NCBI RefSeq assembly: GCF_004362215.1
Contig: NZ_SNWR01000001.1
Coordinates: 992,001-1,056,000 of the forward strand
DNA: 64,000 nucleotides
Reading direction: 5' to 3'
From: Paractinoplanes brasiliensis
Lineage (GTDB): Bacteria; Actinomycetota; Actinomycetes; Mycobacteriales; Micromonosporaceae
How positions within the stretch are numbered: the first letter of the stretch is position 1; the number at the start of each line of letters is the position of its first letter. The notes under the pieces were generated by a model that was not told the DNA's origin, did not search any database, and saw nothing but the letters and a program-made list of their open reading frames with translations. Shown here piece by piece: positions 33,205 through 41,404 of the stretch. The position numbers and the translations under genes are program-made.

Positions 33205-33942
33205 TCAGGCAGGGTGGACCTCGGCCAGCCGCCGGTCTGCGTACTCGCCGGGCCAGCTGACGGCGGCTTCCCATGCGGCCGACGCCTGCGCGGCGATGTC
33301 GTACGTGCCGCCGCCGAGCCCGGCCGCGTTGCCGGGTAGCACGAGGTCGAGTTCTGGCACGTCGACGTGGGCCTCGTCCCAGTCGATCAGCGTGACCCGG
33401 TCGGCGGTCACGCGGACGTTCCCTGGGTTGGCAGGGTTGCCGTGCACGACACACGCCGGGCGTCCGGCCAGCCGCGCCCAGGCCGCCCGGCAGCGGGCGA
33501 CGGCTTCGGCCGGCATCGCGCCGAGGTCCATCTTCGTGCCGGTCTCGGCGTGCAGCAGGTCGGACGACGACCGCCAGCCGGGGCGTTGCGGCCAGTCCTG
33601 GGTGAGCCGGTGCAGCTCGCGCAGCGTGTCGGCCACGCGTCGCCAGTCGGCCGAGGTCTCGGGCGGGCCGCCTTCCACGTACGTCATCACCGTCAGCCCG
33701 TCGGCGAAGAGGCGGCCGTCGGTGGTGGGGACGGGCAGCGGCACGGGCAGGCCGGCGTTGTCCAGGTGTTGCATCAGCCGGGTCTCCCACGCCAGGTCGG
33801 CGTCGTCGCGGGCGCCGAGCCGGCCGACCGCCAGGGTGCCGTTGACGCGTACGCTCCACACATCGTTGGCGGCCCCGCCGGTGAGCTGTTCGAGGCGTAC
33901 GGCGTCGCGGCCCCACTGGCCGAGGGCGGCCCAGCGACTCAT
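33205..33942 (-). CDS. aminoglycoside phosphotransferase (APH)-type kinase
   Basis: 245 residues from ATG 33942 (GTG 33954 is an alternative). Kinase-like fold: GGAANDVWSVRVNGTLAVGR (ATP lobe), catalytic VVHGNPANPGNVRV (the usual HGDxxxxN with N in place of D) and metal-binding LIDWDEA. The APH/choline-kinase family phosphorylates small molecules, but the catalytic Asp being Asn makes activity uncertain. Substrate unknown; resistance is not implied. Divergent from the flavoprotein gene. Confidence 0.75.
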   Translation of the reverse strand: MSRWAALGQWGRDAVRLEQLTGGAANDVWSVRVNGTLAVGRLGARDDADLAWETRLMQHLDNAGLPVPLPVPTTDGRLFADGLTVMTYVEGGPPETSADWRRVADTLRELHRLTQDWPQRPGWRSSSDLLHAETGTKMDLGAMPAEAVARCRAAWARLAGRPACVVHGNPANPGNVRVTADRVTLIDWDEAHVDVPELDLVLPGNAAGLGGGTYDIAAQASAAWEAAVSWPGEYADRRLAEVHPA

Positions 33943-33995
33943 CTGCCCCACCACCCGTACGGGATTGGATCTTCGACTGGTGGGAACGTTAGAGC

Positions 33996-35492
33996 ATGCC
34001 CGCTGTGAGCCGCCATGCCCGTCGTCTTGTCCGCGTCGACCGCTCGCTGCCCCGCACGATCGAACACCCCGCCCGTACGGTCGTGATCGGTGGTGGCATC
34101 GCCGGGATGACGGCGGCGCTGTTGCTGGCCGAGCGCGGCATCACGGTGACGCTGCTCGAGCGCGACGAGCGGCTCGGCGGGCGGCTCGCGGCCTGGCCGA
34201 AGCGGCTGTCCGACGGCTCGCACCAGATGGTCGGGCACGGTTTCCACGCGTTCTTCCGGCAGTACTACAACTGGCGCCAAGTGCTGCGCCGCGTCGACCC
34301 GGAGCTGGGGTTCCTGCGCCGGGCCGACGGTTACCCGGTGGTGTCGCGCACCTGGCCCGACGAGGACTTCGGCGGGCTGCCGGGCCGTCCGCCGTGGAAC
34401 CTGCTCGCGTTGCTGGCCCGCTCCCCCAGCCTGCCGTTGCGCGAGATGCGCGACGTCGACGGACCGGCGTCGCTGGCGCTGGTGCGGTATTCGCGGGCGG
34501 AGACGTACCGCGAGTTCGACGCGATGCCGGCGGCGGAGTTCCTCGACCGGCTGGCCATGCCGCAGCGGGCCCGCGCGCTGCTGTTCGACGTGTTCGCGCA
34601 CTCGTTCTTCAACCCGGCGACCGAGATGTCCGCCGCCGAAATGATCATGCAGTTCCACTTCTATTTCCTGCGCAATCCGGAGGGGCTCGACTTCGACGCG
34701 CCCGACGACGACTACGAGACCGCGATCTGGCAGCCGTTGAGCCGCCGCTTGCAGGCGCTCGGGGGTGAGATCCGTACGGGTGCCGCCGCCGACCGGATCG
34801 AGCCGGGCTGGACGGTCACCCTCACCGGCGGCGCCGAGATCCGCGCCGACCACGTCGTGCTGGCCACCGATCCCGCGTCGGCCGCGGCCATCATCGCCGC
34901 GTCCCCGGACCTGCCGAGTGATCTCGCGAGCCGGATGAAGAGCGTTCAGACCACTTCCCCGTACGCGGTGAGCCGGTTCTGGACGGACAGGGATGTCGCG
35001 CCGGACCGCGCCATGTTCAGCGGCGTCGGCGGGGAGCCCCTGCTCGACTCGGTCAGCCTCTTCCACCGGGTCGAACGCGGCGCGCGGCAGTGGGCGCGGC
35101 GCACCGGCGGGGCGGTCGTCGAACTGCACGCGTACGCGGCCCCGCCCGGCACGCAAGCGCAGCAGGCGGCCGACGACATGTGGTCGCAGCTGACCGGCAT
35201 CTGGCGGGAGACGGGCTGGATGCGCATCGTCGACTGCGACACCCGGGTCGGCGCGGACGCCCCCTCGTTCGCGGTGGGCAGCGACGCCACCCGTCCCGGC
35301 GTGCTCACCGGCACCGACGGACTGCTGCTGGCCGGCGACTGGGTGCGCATGCCGTTCCCGAGCGCGCTGATGGAACGTTCCGCCGCCTCGGCCGCGATGG
35401 CCGCCAACGTCATCCTGCGCAAGCACGGCGTACGGCCGGTCCAGGTCTTCTCGGTGCCGGCCCGCGGACTGCTTCACCGCCGCTCGTCGTAG
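33996..35492 (+). CDS. FAD-dependent oxidoreductase, CrtU-like
   Basis: 498 residues. Dinucleotide-binding TVVIGGGIAGMTAALLLAER near the N-terminus (~27-46), then LLERDERLGGRLAAW. Motifs shared with isorenieratene synthase/phytoene-desaturase-like proteins: VGHGFHAFFRQYYNWRQVLR, GLPGRPPWNLLALLARSP, and the FAD-closing DGLLLAGDWVRMPFPSALME. CrtU enzymes rearrange and aromatise carotenoid rings, but no other carotenoid genes lie nearby and the Rieske domain of some relatives is absent. The substrate is therefore open. Its end overlaps the convergent HxlR gene by 19 bases. Confidence 0.75.
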   Translation: MPAVSRHARRLVRVDRSLPRTIEHPARTVVIGGGIAGMTAALLLAERGITVTLLERDERLGGRLAAWPKRLSDGSHQMVGHGFHAFFRQYYNWRQVLRRVDPELGFLRRADGYPVVSRTWPDEDFGGLPGRPPWNLLALLARSPSLPLREMRDVDGPASLALVRYSRAETYREFDAMPAAEFLDRLAMPQRARALLFDVFAHSFFNPATEMSAAEMIMQFHFYFLRNPEGLDFDAPDDDYETAIWQPLSRRLQALGGEIRTGAAADRIEPGWTVTLTGGAEIRADHVVLATDPASAAAIIAASPDLPSDLASRMKSVQTTSPYAVSRFWTDRDVAPDRAMFSGVGGEPLLDSVSLFHRVERGARQWARRTGGAVVELHAYAAPPGTQAQQAADDMWSQLTGIWRETGWMRIVDCDTRVGADAPSFAVGSDATRPGVLTGTDGLLLAGDWVRMPFPSALMERSAASAAMAANVILRKHGVRPVQVFSVPARGLLHRRSS

Positions 35493-35836
35493 GCGGCCCG
35501 CGCCTCGTCCACGCGGGCCAGGTTTTCGTCGGCCCACGTGGTCAGGTGCGCGAAGAGCGGGCCGAGGCTCGCCCCCAGTTCGGTGATCTCGTACTCGACG
35601 CGGGGCGGCACCTCGGCGTGATAGGTGCGGGACACCAGGCCGTCGCGTTCGAGCCGGCGCAGACGCTCGGTCAGCACCTTCGGCGTGATGCTGGTCAGCC
35701 GGCGTTCCAGCTCCACGAACCTCTGCCGGCCGTACGTGTGCAGGCTCCACAGGATCGGGGTGGTCCACCGGCTGAACACGATGTCGACCACCGGCGCGAC
35801 CGGGCACGCCAGCTCGGGATCGGACGTCTGCCGCAC
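35474..35836 (-). CDS. HxlR-family transcriptional regulator
   Basis: 120 residues with the HxlR winged helix. It has the conserved N-terminal Cys in ELACPVAPVVDIVFSRWT, then ILWSLHTYGRQRFVELERRL, ITPKVLTERLRRLERDGLVS and the wing PRVEYEITELGASLGP. HxlR proteins often respond to electrophiles or quinones and control a divergent oxidoreductase. Here it is divergent from the NmrA-like gene with a 70-bp shared region. Confidence 0.9.
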   Translation of the reverse strand: MRQTSDPELACPVAPVVDIVFSRWTTPILWSLHTYGRQRFVELERRLTSITPKVLTERLRRLERDGLVSRTYHAEVPPRVEYEITELGASLGPLFAHLTTWADENLARVDEARAAYDERR

Positions 35837-35858
35837 GTGCCCTCCGTCACAAAGCCAT

Positions 35859-35884
35859 TACTATCCTCTAGGTACCTACTATCC
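35859..35884. promoter_or_regulatory. shared HxlR / NmrA-like promoter region with repeated TACTATCC
   Basis: TACTATCC occurs at 35859-35866 and 35877-35884, 18 bp apart, in the 70-bp divergent region. It could be an HxlR binding site. The TACTAT part also fits a -10 hexamer for the plus-strand gene. Confidence 0.4.
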
Positions 35885-35906
35885 CTACGCTACTAGCGTC
35901 GTCCTC

Positions 35907-36734
35907 ATGATTGTTGTGACAGGCGCTACCGGAAACGTCGGCCGCACGCTCGTGCCGGCCTTGGCCAGATCAGGGGCGGCGGTCACGGCCGTGTCCCGCG
36001 GACGCAGCCCGATCGCGCTTCCCGACGGCGTACGCCATCACCGCGCCGACCTCGGACAGCCGGACAGCCTGCGTCCCGCGCTCGCCGGCGCCGAAGCGCT
36101 GTTCCTGCTCGTGGAGGGCGCCGGGGCACACCTCGACGGGGCCGCGATCCTGCGTGTCGCCGCCGACGCCGGGGTGAAGCGAATCGTGTTGCAGTCCTCG
36201 CAAGCCGCGGGCCGCCGGGCCTCGCACGCGCCACTGCAGACCCTTGAGGACCTCGTACGCGGGTCCGCCCCGGCCTGGACGATCCTGCGCCCCGGGGGTT
36301 TCGCCTCCAACGCCTACGCGTGGGCCGAGCCGATCCGTGCCACCCGCACCGTGGCCGCCCCGTACGGCGACGTCGGGCTGCCCGTGGTCGACCCGGACGA
36401 CATCGCCGAGGTCGCGGCGGCGGCCCTGCTCGGCGGGCACGACGGACGCTCGTACGAGCTGACCGGCCCGGAACTGAGCACCCCGCGCGACCGGGCGGCC
36501 GACCTCGCTGCCGCGCTGGGCGAGCCGATCGCCTTCGTCGAGCAGACCCCCGAGCAGGCGCGTGAGCAGATGCTGCGGTTCATGCCGCCGCCGGTGGTCG
36601 AGGGCACCCTGGCCATCCTCGGCACCCCGGCCGGGCACGAGCAGCGGATCAGCCCCGACGTGGCAGCGGTGCTGGGCCGGCCGCCCCGCCCGTTCGCCGC
36701 GTGGGCAGCACGCCACGTCGACGCGTTCCGCTGA
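35907..36734 (+). CDS. NmrA-like NAD(P)-binding protein
   Basis: 275 residues from ATG 35907. N-terminal Rossmann motif IVVTGATGNVGRTLVPALAR, then LAGAEALFLLVEGAG, KRIVLQSSQAAGR and WTILRPGGFASNAYAWAEPI, the atypical-SDR/NmrA pattern without the Tyr-x3-Lys active site. Members act as NAD(P)H sensors or quinone reductases. It is divergent from the HxlR regulator, the usual arrangement for electrophile-responsive pairs. Confidence 0.9.
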   Translation: MIVVTGATGNVGRTLVPALARSGAAVTAVSRGRSPIALPDGVRHHRADLGQPDSLRPALAGAEALFLLVEGAGAHLDGAAILRVAADAGVKRIVLQSSQAAGRRASHAPLQTLEDLVRGSAPAWTILRPGGFASNAYAWAEPIRATRTVAAPYGDVGLPVVDPDDIAEVAAAALLGGHDGRSYELTGPELSTPRDRAADLAAALGEPIAFVEQTPEQAREQMLRFMPPPVVEGTLAILGTPAGHEQRISPDVAAVLGRPPRPFAAWAARHVDAFR

Positions 36735-37006
36735 CAGCTCACGCCATGAGGTGGTGGATTTGCCCGTACGAGGGATCGGGCCGGCGCGCGGCCCCCACCA
36801 CTGCGGCGGGCGGGACTCGAGTTCGGCGCGTTCCTGCGTCGTCGGGGATGAGGCGACCGAAGCCGACGGCGACGGACCCCGGCATCAACCACTTCGACGG
36901 CGGTCAGCGAGTCGCCGTGGACGGCGACGGACCGGCGGTGCACACGGCTTCTCTGGAACAGCCGCATGGCGCGCGGCACGGGGCGAGAGTGCGTCAAGAT
37001 GGGCCG

Positions 37007-37858
37007 GTGAAGATCCTCTCGATTCAGTCGTCGGTGGCGTACGGGTATGTGGGCAACTCGGCGGCCGCGTTCACGTTGCAGCGGCTCGGGCACGAGGTGT
37101 GGCCGGTGCTGACCGTGCACTTCTCCAACCACACCGGGTACGGTGCGTGGCGTGGGCCGCTGCTGGCGCCGGCCGACGTGGCCGAGGTGATCGCGGGCAT
37201 CGAGGACCGGGGTGTGCTCGGCACGGCCGACGCGGTGCTCTCGGGCTACCAGGGCGACCCGCAGGTGGGTGCGGTGATCCTCGACGCCGTCGAGCGGGTC
37301 AAGGCCGCCAATCCGGACGCGGTGTACTGCTGTGACCCGGTGATGGGCGACGTGGGCCGGGGGCTGTTCGTGCGTGAGGGCATCCCGGAGTACATGCGCG
37401 ACGTCGTGGTGCCCCGCGCCGACATCATCACCCCGAACCACTTCGAGCTGGACTACCTGTCCGGCCGGACCACCACCACCCTCGGCGAGGTGCTGGCGGC
37501 GGTCGACGTGGTGCGGGCCACGGGGCCGCGGCACGTGCTGGTCACCAGCGTGGTGCACGGCGACGCCGAGGAGGGCACTGTCGACGTGGTGGCGGTCTCG
37601 GACGAGGGCGCCTGGGCCGTGACCACGCCGCTGCTGCCGATCACCCCGAACGGCGGCGGCGACGTGACCGCGGCCCTGTACCTGGCCCATCTGTGGACGA
37701 CCAAGTCACCGGCGACGGCCCTCGAACGTACGGTGTCCTCGATCTTCGCCGTGCTGGAGGCCACGCTCGCGTCCGGCTCGCGCGAGCTCGAACTGGTCGC
37801 CGCGCAGGACGTGATCGCGAACCCGCCGGCCGGGCTGACCAGCCGCCGCCTGAGATGA
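37007..37858 (+). CDS. pdxY: pyridoxal kinase PdxY
   Basis: 283 residues from GTG 37007, close to the usual 286-287. It starts ILSIQSSVAYGYVGNSAAAF, then GHEVWPVLTVHFSNHTGYG, both diagnostic of PdxY. Then VLSGYQGDPQVG, YCCDPVMGD, ADIITPNHFELDYLSGR, and the ribokinase anion hole near ITPNGGGDVTAALYLAHLW. The usual GxGD base shows as GGGD. It phosphorylates pyridoxal to pyridoxal 5'-phosphate in vitamin B6 salvage. The ~270 bases before it contain no supported gene. Confidence 0.95.
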   Translation: MKILSIQSSVAYGYVGNSAAAFTLQRLGHEVWPVLTVHFSNHTGYGAWRGPLLAPADVAEVIAGIEDRGVLGTADAVLSGYQGDPQVGAVILDAVERVKAANPDAVYCCDPVMGDVGRGLFVREGIPEYMRDVVVPRADIITPNHFELDYLSGRTTTTLGEVLAAVDVVRATGPRHVLVTSVVHGDAEEGTVDVVAVSDEGAWAVTTPLLPITPNGGGDVTAALYLAHLWTTKSPATALERTVSSIFAVLEATLASGSRELELVAAQDVIANPPAGLTSRRLR

Positions 37859-37890
37859 CCGACGAGCTCGCTACCCGGTAGCTTTACCCT

Positions 37891-38640
37891 ATGAAAACAA
37901 CCAGAATGTCCGTCTTTATCATGACAAGCGCGCTCCTGATCAGCCCTCTGACGGCGGGACGACCGGCGTACGCCACGTCGGCCGCCTCGACAACCGGGGC
38001 GGCTGAAACGCAGGAGAGTGTGGTCGTGACCGGCGAGGGCGAGGTCTTCGGGCAGCCCGACACCCTCGAGGCCGGCTTCGCCGTGGAGACCACCGCGGCC
38101 ACCGTTGCCGACGCGCTGGCCCGCGCCACCAAGGCGAGCACCCGCATGCGGGACGTGCTCGTCCGCGGCGGTGTCAAGAAGGACGACCTGCAGACGTCGC
38201 AGATGAGCATCACGTCGACACGCAAGGACGACGGGCCGATCACCGGCTACACCGTGCAGCAAGGGCTCACCGCGAAGATCCGGAACCTGCCCCGGGCCGG
38301 CGCGCTGATGTCGGCGACCGTGAAAGCAGGCGGGGACGCGGCCCGCATCAACGCGGTGTCGTTCGCGATCGAGGACGACGCCGCCCTGCTCGCCCAGGCC
38401 CGGAAGATGGCGTTCGCCGACGCGCGGGGCAAGGCCGAGCTTTACGCACGGGAGGCGGGCCGCTCGCTGGGCCGGGTCGTCAAGGTGACCGAGTCCGGCG
38501 GGAGCGGCTGGGCGGGCGGTCAGGACCGGTACGCGGCTGCCGACGCCTCGATCCCCGTGGAGCCCGGCCGTCAGCGGCTGTCGGTGAGCGTCACCGTCGA
38601 GTGGGCGTTCACGGCTCCTCAGCCGCGACAGCGTCGATGA
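37891..38640 (+). CDS. secreted SIMPL-domain protein
   Basis: 249 residues with a Sec signal peptide (MKTTRMSVFIMTSALLISPL, cleavage after AYA). The SIMPL/DUF541 domain follows: VVVTGEGEVFGQPDTLEAGF, ATKASTRMRDVLVRGGVKKD, then ARKMAFADARGKAELYAREA, the usual repeat of the family. The function of SIMPL proteins is poorly known, with links to envelope stress and oxidative defence in Gram-negatives. The 3' end overlaps the convergent TetR gene by 32 bases. Confidence 0.85.
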   Translation: MKTTRMSVFIMTSALLISPLTAGRPAYATSAASTTGAAETQESVVVTGEGEVFGQPDTLEAGFAVETTAATVADALARATKASTRMRDVLVRGGVKKDDLQTSQMSITSTRKDDGPITGYTVQQGLTAKIRNLPRAGALMSATVKAGGDAARINAVSFAIEDDAALLAQARKMAFADARGKAELYAREAGRSLGRVVKVTESGGSGWAGGQDRYAAADASIPVEPGRQRLSVSVTVEWAFTAPQPRQRR

Positions 38641-39253
38641 AGGACCGGGCCAGCCACTGCTCGTACTCGTCGAGCGACCAGCCCCGGTCCTCCACGAGCA
38701 GCTCGTAGACCTCGGGGGCGATCAGCGTCCAGACGATGTCGCTCGCCCGTCCGGGGTCGAGGCCGGCCCGCAGGCCTCCGGTTTCGGCCAGGTGCCGCAC
38801 GACACCGGAGGCACCGATCATGCGCTCGCGGTTGGTGGTCTCGCGGAACTGCGCCAGGTCGGCGTCGCCGCCACGGGCGCCGGCCAGCAGCTTGGCCAGT
38901 AGTGGCCCGGTGCGTTCACTGATCAGGCGAGCGGCATGCGCGTACGCGGAAAGCTTCTGCCTGGGGCCGGCGGCGGTGTACACGGCCCGGATCTCGGGGC
39001 GGTCGATCATCGGGATGGGCTCGTCGTCGCCGGCCAGGGTCACGTCGTACACGTCCTTGATCAGGACCGCCTTGGTGCCGAACGTCTTGTAGACCGTCTC
39101 GGTCGAGACCCCGGCCCGCCCCGCCACGTCGCGCATGGTGACGGCCGCCGGACCGCGTTCGATCAGCAGCTCACGGGCCGCCTCGAGCACCCGGCGGCGG
39201 GTCAGCCGGGCCTGTTCAGCGCGGCGGGTGTTGTCGTATGCGCGACGCGTCAT
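38609..39253 (-). CDS. TetR-family regulator
   Basis: 214 residues. N-terminal HTH: ILE-type helix RRVLEAARELLIERGPAAVT, then MRDVAGRAGVSTETVYKTFG with recognition helix, then KAVLIKDVYDVTLAGDD. The C-terminal helical ligand domain is intact. It is divergent from the SnoaL-like gene with palindromes between the two, so it likely represses that gene and itself. The ligand is unknown. Confidence 0.9.
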   Translation of the reverse strand: MTRRAYDNTRRAEQARLTRRRVLEAARELLIERGPAAVTMRDVAGRAGVSTETVYKTFGTKAVLIKDVYDVTLAGDDEPIPMIDRPEIRAVYTAAGPRQKLSAYAHAARLISERTGPLLAKLLAGARGGDADLAQFRETTNRERMIGASGVVRHLAETGGLRAGLDPGRASDIVWTLIAPEVYELLVEDRGWSLDEYEQWLARSFIDAVAAEEP

Positions 39254-39305
39254 TGAGTACCGCCCATCAGTATCGAATACTTCTCCACTGTATCCGATTA
39301 CTCAA
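39253..39305. promoter_or_regulatory. TetR operator region
   Basis: AGTATCGAATACT (39269-39281) is a palindrome with 5-bp arms. TTGAGTA (39253-39259) and TACTCAA (39299-39305) form an outer inverted pair. All lie between the TetR start and the SnoaL-like ribosome site AAAGGGAGAG. They are likely operator sequences. Confidence 0.55.
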
Positions 39306-39316
39306 AGGGAGAGATC

Positions 39317-39832
39317 ATGCGCACCCTCGACACCGAGATCTGCGTCCGCTCCATGCACCTCATGGCCTCGGGCGACCTCGACGAGCTGACCGCGACCGTG
39401 CATCCGCAGGCCACCAACCGCGAGGCCAAGGACGAGCCGCCGGAGTGCCGCGGGCAGGGGCCGGCCGCCTTCGCCGCCACCGCTCACTGGCTGCGTGACG
39501 CGTTCGCCGGCCTGGCCTTCGAGATCCACGACACGGTGGCCGACGGCGACCTGATCGCCGTGCACTGCACCATGGCGGGACGTCACACCGGCCCGTTCGT
39601 CTCGTACGACGAGCACGGCCGGGTGGCCCAGGCGATGCCACCGACCGGCCGCAGCTTCGCGATCACCCAGACCCACTGGTTCCGCATGCGCGACGGTCAG
39701 GTGGTCGAACACTGGGCCAACCGCGACGACTTCGGCATGGCCGTGCAGCTCGGCTGGGTCCCGCCGACCCCGGTCTTCCTGTGGCGGATGGCCCGGGCCA
39801 AGCGCCGCGCCGTCCGGGCCGCGAACCGGTAG
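39317..39832 (+). CDS. SnoaL-like ester-cyclase family protein
   Basis: 171 residues with a strong AGGGAGAG ribosome site. SnoaL-like pattern: LMASGDLDELTATVHPQATN, AATAHWLRDAFAGLAFEIHD, VAVHCTM-type strand, GRSFAITQTHWFRMRDGQVV, EHWANRDDFGMAVQLGWVP. Proteins of this fold cyclise esters or act on small molecules, but many have no known substrate. Likely under the divergent TetR protein. The next gene (flavoprotein) follows 18 bases later and may be co-transcribed. Confidence 0.85.
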   Translation: MRTLDTEICVRSMHLMASGDLDELTATVHPQATNREAKDEPPECRGQGPAAFAATAHWLRDAFAGLAFEIHDTVADGDLIAVHCTMAGRHTGPFVSYDEHGRVAQAMPPTGRSFAITQTHWFRMRDGQVVEHWANRDDFGMAVQLGWVPPTPVFLWRMARAKRRAVRAANR

Positions 39833-39850
39833 CCCGGATAGGGTCCGATC

Positions 39851-40747
39851 ATGGACGTCGTCGTGGTGGGGGCCGGGATCGCCGGGCTGTCGTGCGCACG
39901 GGCGCTGGCCGAGGGCGGCGCCCGGGTACGCGTCGTCGAGCGCGGCCGGGTCGTCGGGGGCCGCCTGGCCAGCAAGCGCTACGACGACCGGTACGCCGAC
40001 ATCGGCGCCGCCTACCTCGTCGCCGACGATCCCGGGTTCGCCGCCCAGGTCGCCTCCTGGCAGGAGCGCGGGCTGGCCCGGCCGTGGACCGACACGCTAC
40101 GGGTCTACCCCGGCGGCGGGCCGTCGAGCGGGCCGGTGCGGTGGGCGGCGCCGGGCGGGTTGCGTTCCCTGGCCGCCGACCTGGCCGAAGGGCTCGACGT
40201 GCGGCTGTCGGCGCCGGTCGACGCTGTGCCCGAGGACGCGGACGCCGTCGTGCTCGCCATGCCGGGCCCGCAGGCGCTGCGGCTGAACCCGCCGCCGGGA
40301 ATCGCCGCGGCCGCCAAGGCGCAGACGTGGCATCCGGTGATCGCCGCCGTCCTGACGTACCCGTCGCGGCAGTGGGGCGAGCTGCGCGGCGCCTTCGTCA
40401 ACGAACACCCGGTGCTGGCCACGGTGTGCGACGACGGCGACCGCCGTGGCGACGGGGCGCCGGTGCTGGTCGCGCACTCCACCGGGGAGCTTGCAGCGCG
40501 GCACCTCGACGATCCCGGGGCGGCGGGGCCGATCCTCGCGGGGGCGGTCGGTGAGCTGCTGCGCCTGTCGGAGATTCCCACCGTACGGGTGCACCGGTGG
40601 ACCTTTGCCCAGCCGGATCCGGTGGATGCGGCGTACGCGGTGGACAGCCGGGTTTGGTTGTGCGGTGACGCCTTCGGCCGCCCGCGGGTGCAAACCGCCT
40701 GGCTCTCGGGCCGCGCTGTCGCCCACGCCCTGCTCAGCCGGCACTGA
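39851..40747 (+). CDS. renalase-like FAD-dependent amine oxidase
   Basis: 298 residues. FAD motif VVVVGAGIAGLSCARALAEG at ~3-22, then VVGGRLASKRYDDRYADIGA, typical of renalase-type small flavoproteins (about 300-350 residues). C-terminal WLCGDAFGRPRVQTAWLSGR closes the FAD site. Renalase-like bacterial enzymes oxidise dihydropyridine forms of NAD(P); this is a family inference. It follows the SnoaL-like gene by 18 bases and may share its TetR control. Confidence 0.85.
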   Translation: MDVVVVGAGIAGLSCARALAEGGARVRVVERGRVVGGRLASKRYDDRYADIGAAYLVADDPGFAAQVASWQERGLARPWTDTLRVYPGGGPSSGPVRWAAPGGLRSLAADLAEGLDVRLSAPVDAVPEDADAVVLAMPGPQALRLNPPPGIAAAAKAQTWHPVIAAVLTYPSRQWGELRGAFVNEHPVLATVCDDGDRRGDGAPVLVAHSTGELAARHLDDPGAAGPILAGAVGELLRLSEIPTVRVHRWTFAQPDPVDAAYAVDSRVWLCGDAFGRPRVQTAWLSGRAVAHALLSRH

Positions 40748-40749
40748 AA

Positions 40750-40890
40750 CGACCAGCGACGGCAACGCCCCGCGAGAACGGGGAGGCCCGGCCACAACGG
40801 CAACGCCCGGCCCAACGGCGAAGCCCCGCGACAACGGCAACGCCCGGTAGTAACGGCGAAGCCCCGCGACAACGGCGGGGCGCGGCGGCG
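40750..40890. repeat. degenerate ~19-bp GC-rich tandem repeat
   Basis: Units such as AACGGCGAAGCCCCGCGAC and AACGGCAACGCCCGGTAGT alternate after the flavoprotein stop, giving a ~38-bp period near 40815-40880. There is no coding frame. It is similar in character to other intergenic repeats here (27350-27830, 47730-47875) but not the same sequence. Confidence 0.65.
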
Positions 40891-40949
40891 ACGGCCCTGA
40901 CCCGGGGACTCGGCCGCACCCGGGCCGCGGCCCTCCCCGCGTACGGGAA

Positions 40950-41330
40950 TCAGTGACCGGCCGCGGCGAGAGCGGCTCGTGCGGGACCGGCCAGCTCAGG
41001 ATTGTCGGCGGTCAGCAGGTCCTCGATGACCGGGCGCAGCGGACCCGGCCGTCCCCCGCTCGCCGCGAAGAGCGTCGCGCCCAGCGAGATCAGATCCCCG
41101 GCCGCCGGGCCACCGGCGGCCGGGCCGAGCAGCGCAACCCGGCCGTCGTCGTGCAGCAGGACGGTCCCGGGGTGCAGGTTGCCGTGGTGCGACGCCACCA
41201 GCGCGTCCAGCAGGCGCAGCCCGATCGCCCGCACCCGCGCGACCGGCAGCGGACCGTCCTCGCGAAGGACGTCCGCCAGCGTCCGGCCGCTCACGGTGCG
41301 CGGCGCCGGGGCGTACGAAACAGCGGTCAT
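40950..41330 (-). CDS. truncated pseudokinase-like protein
   Basis: 126 residues with a kinase-like middle: RVRAIGLRLLDALVASHHGN, then LHPGTVLLHDDGRVALLGPA. This aligns with the catalytic loop HRDLKPxNVLL and DFG region of Ser/Thr kinases, but the catalytic Asp is Asn (HGN), the metal-binding Asn is Thr and DFG is LGP. The N-lobe with the ATP lysine is absent. It is probably a pseudokinase fragment or a small binding protein derived from one. The start ATG 41330 lacks a strong ribosome site. Confidence 0.6.
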   Translation of the reverse strand: MTAVSYAPAPRTVSGRTLADVLREDGPLPVARVRAIGLRLLDALVASHHGNLHPGTVLLHDDGRVALLGPAAGGPAAGDLISLGATLFAASGGRPGPLRPVIEDLLTADNPELAGPARAALAAAGH

Positions 41331-41404
41331 GCCTGAGACGATCCTCCGCCGCCGGGCCCGTGTCGTCCGGGTGAGCCCCCAACCGCACTACCGGCTAGCG
41401 GTAA

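Noticed and set aside
36735..37006. Possible gene between the NmrA-like and pdxY genes
   Set aside because: Open frames exist in both directions but have no coding character, ribosome site or recognisable motif.
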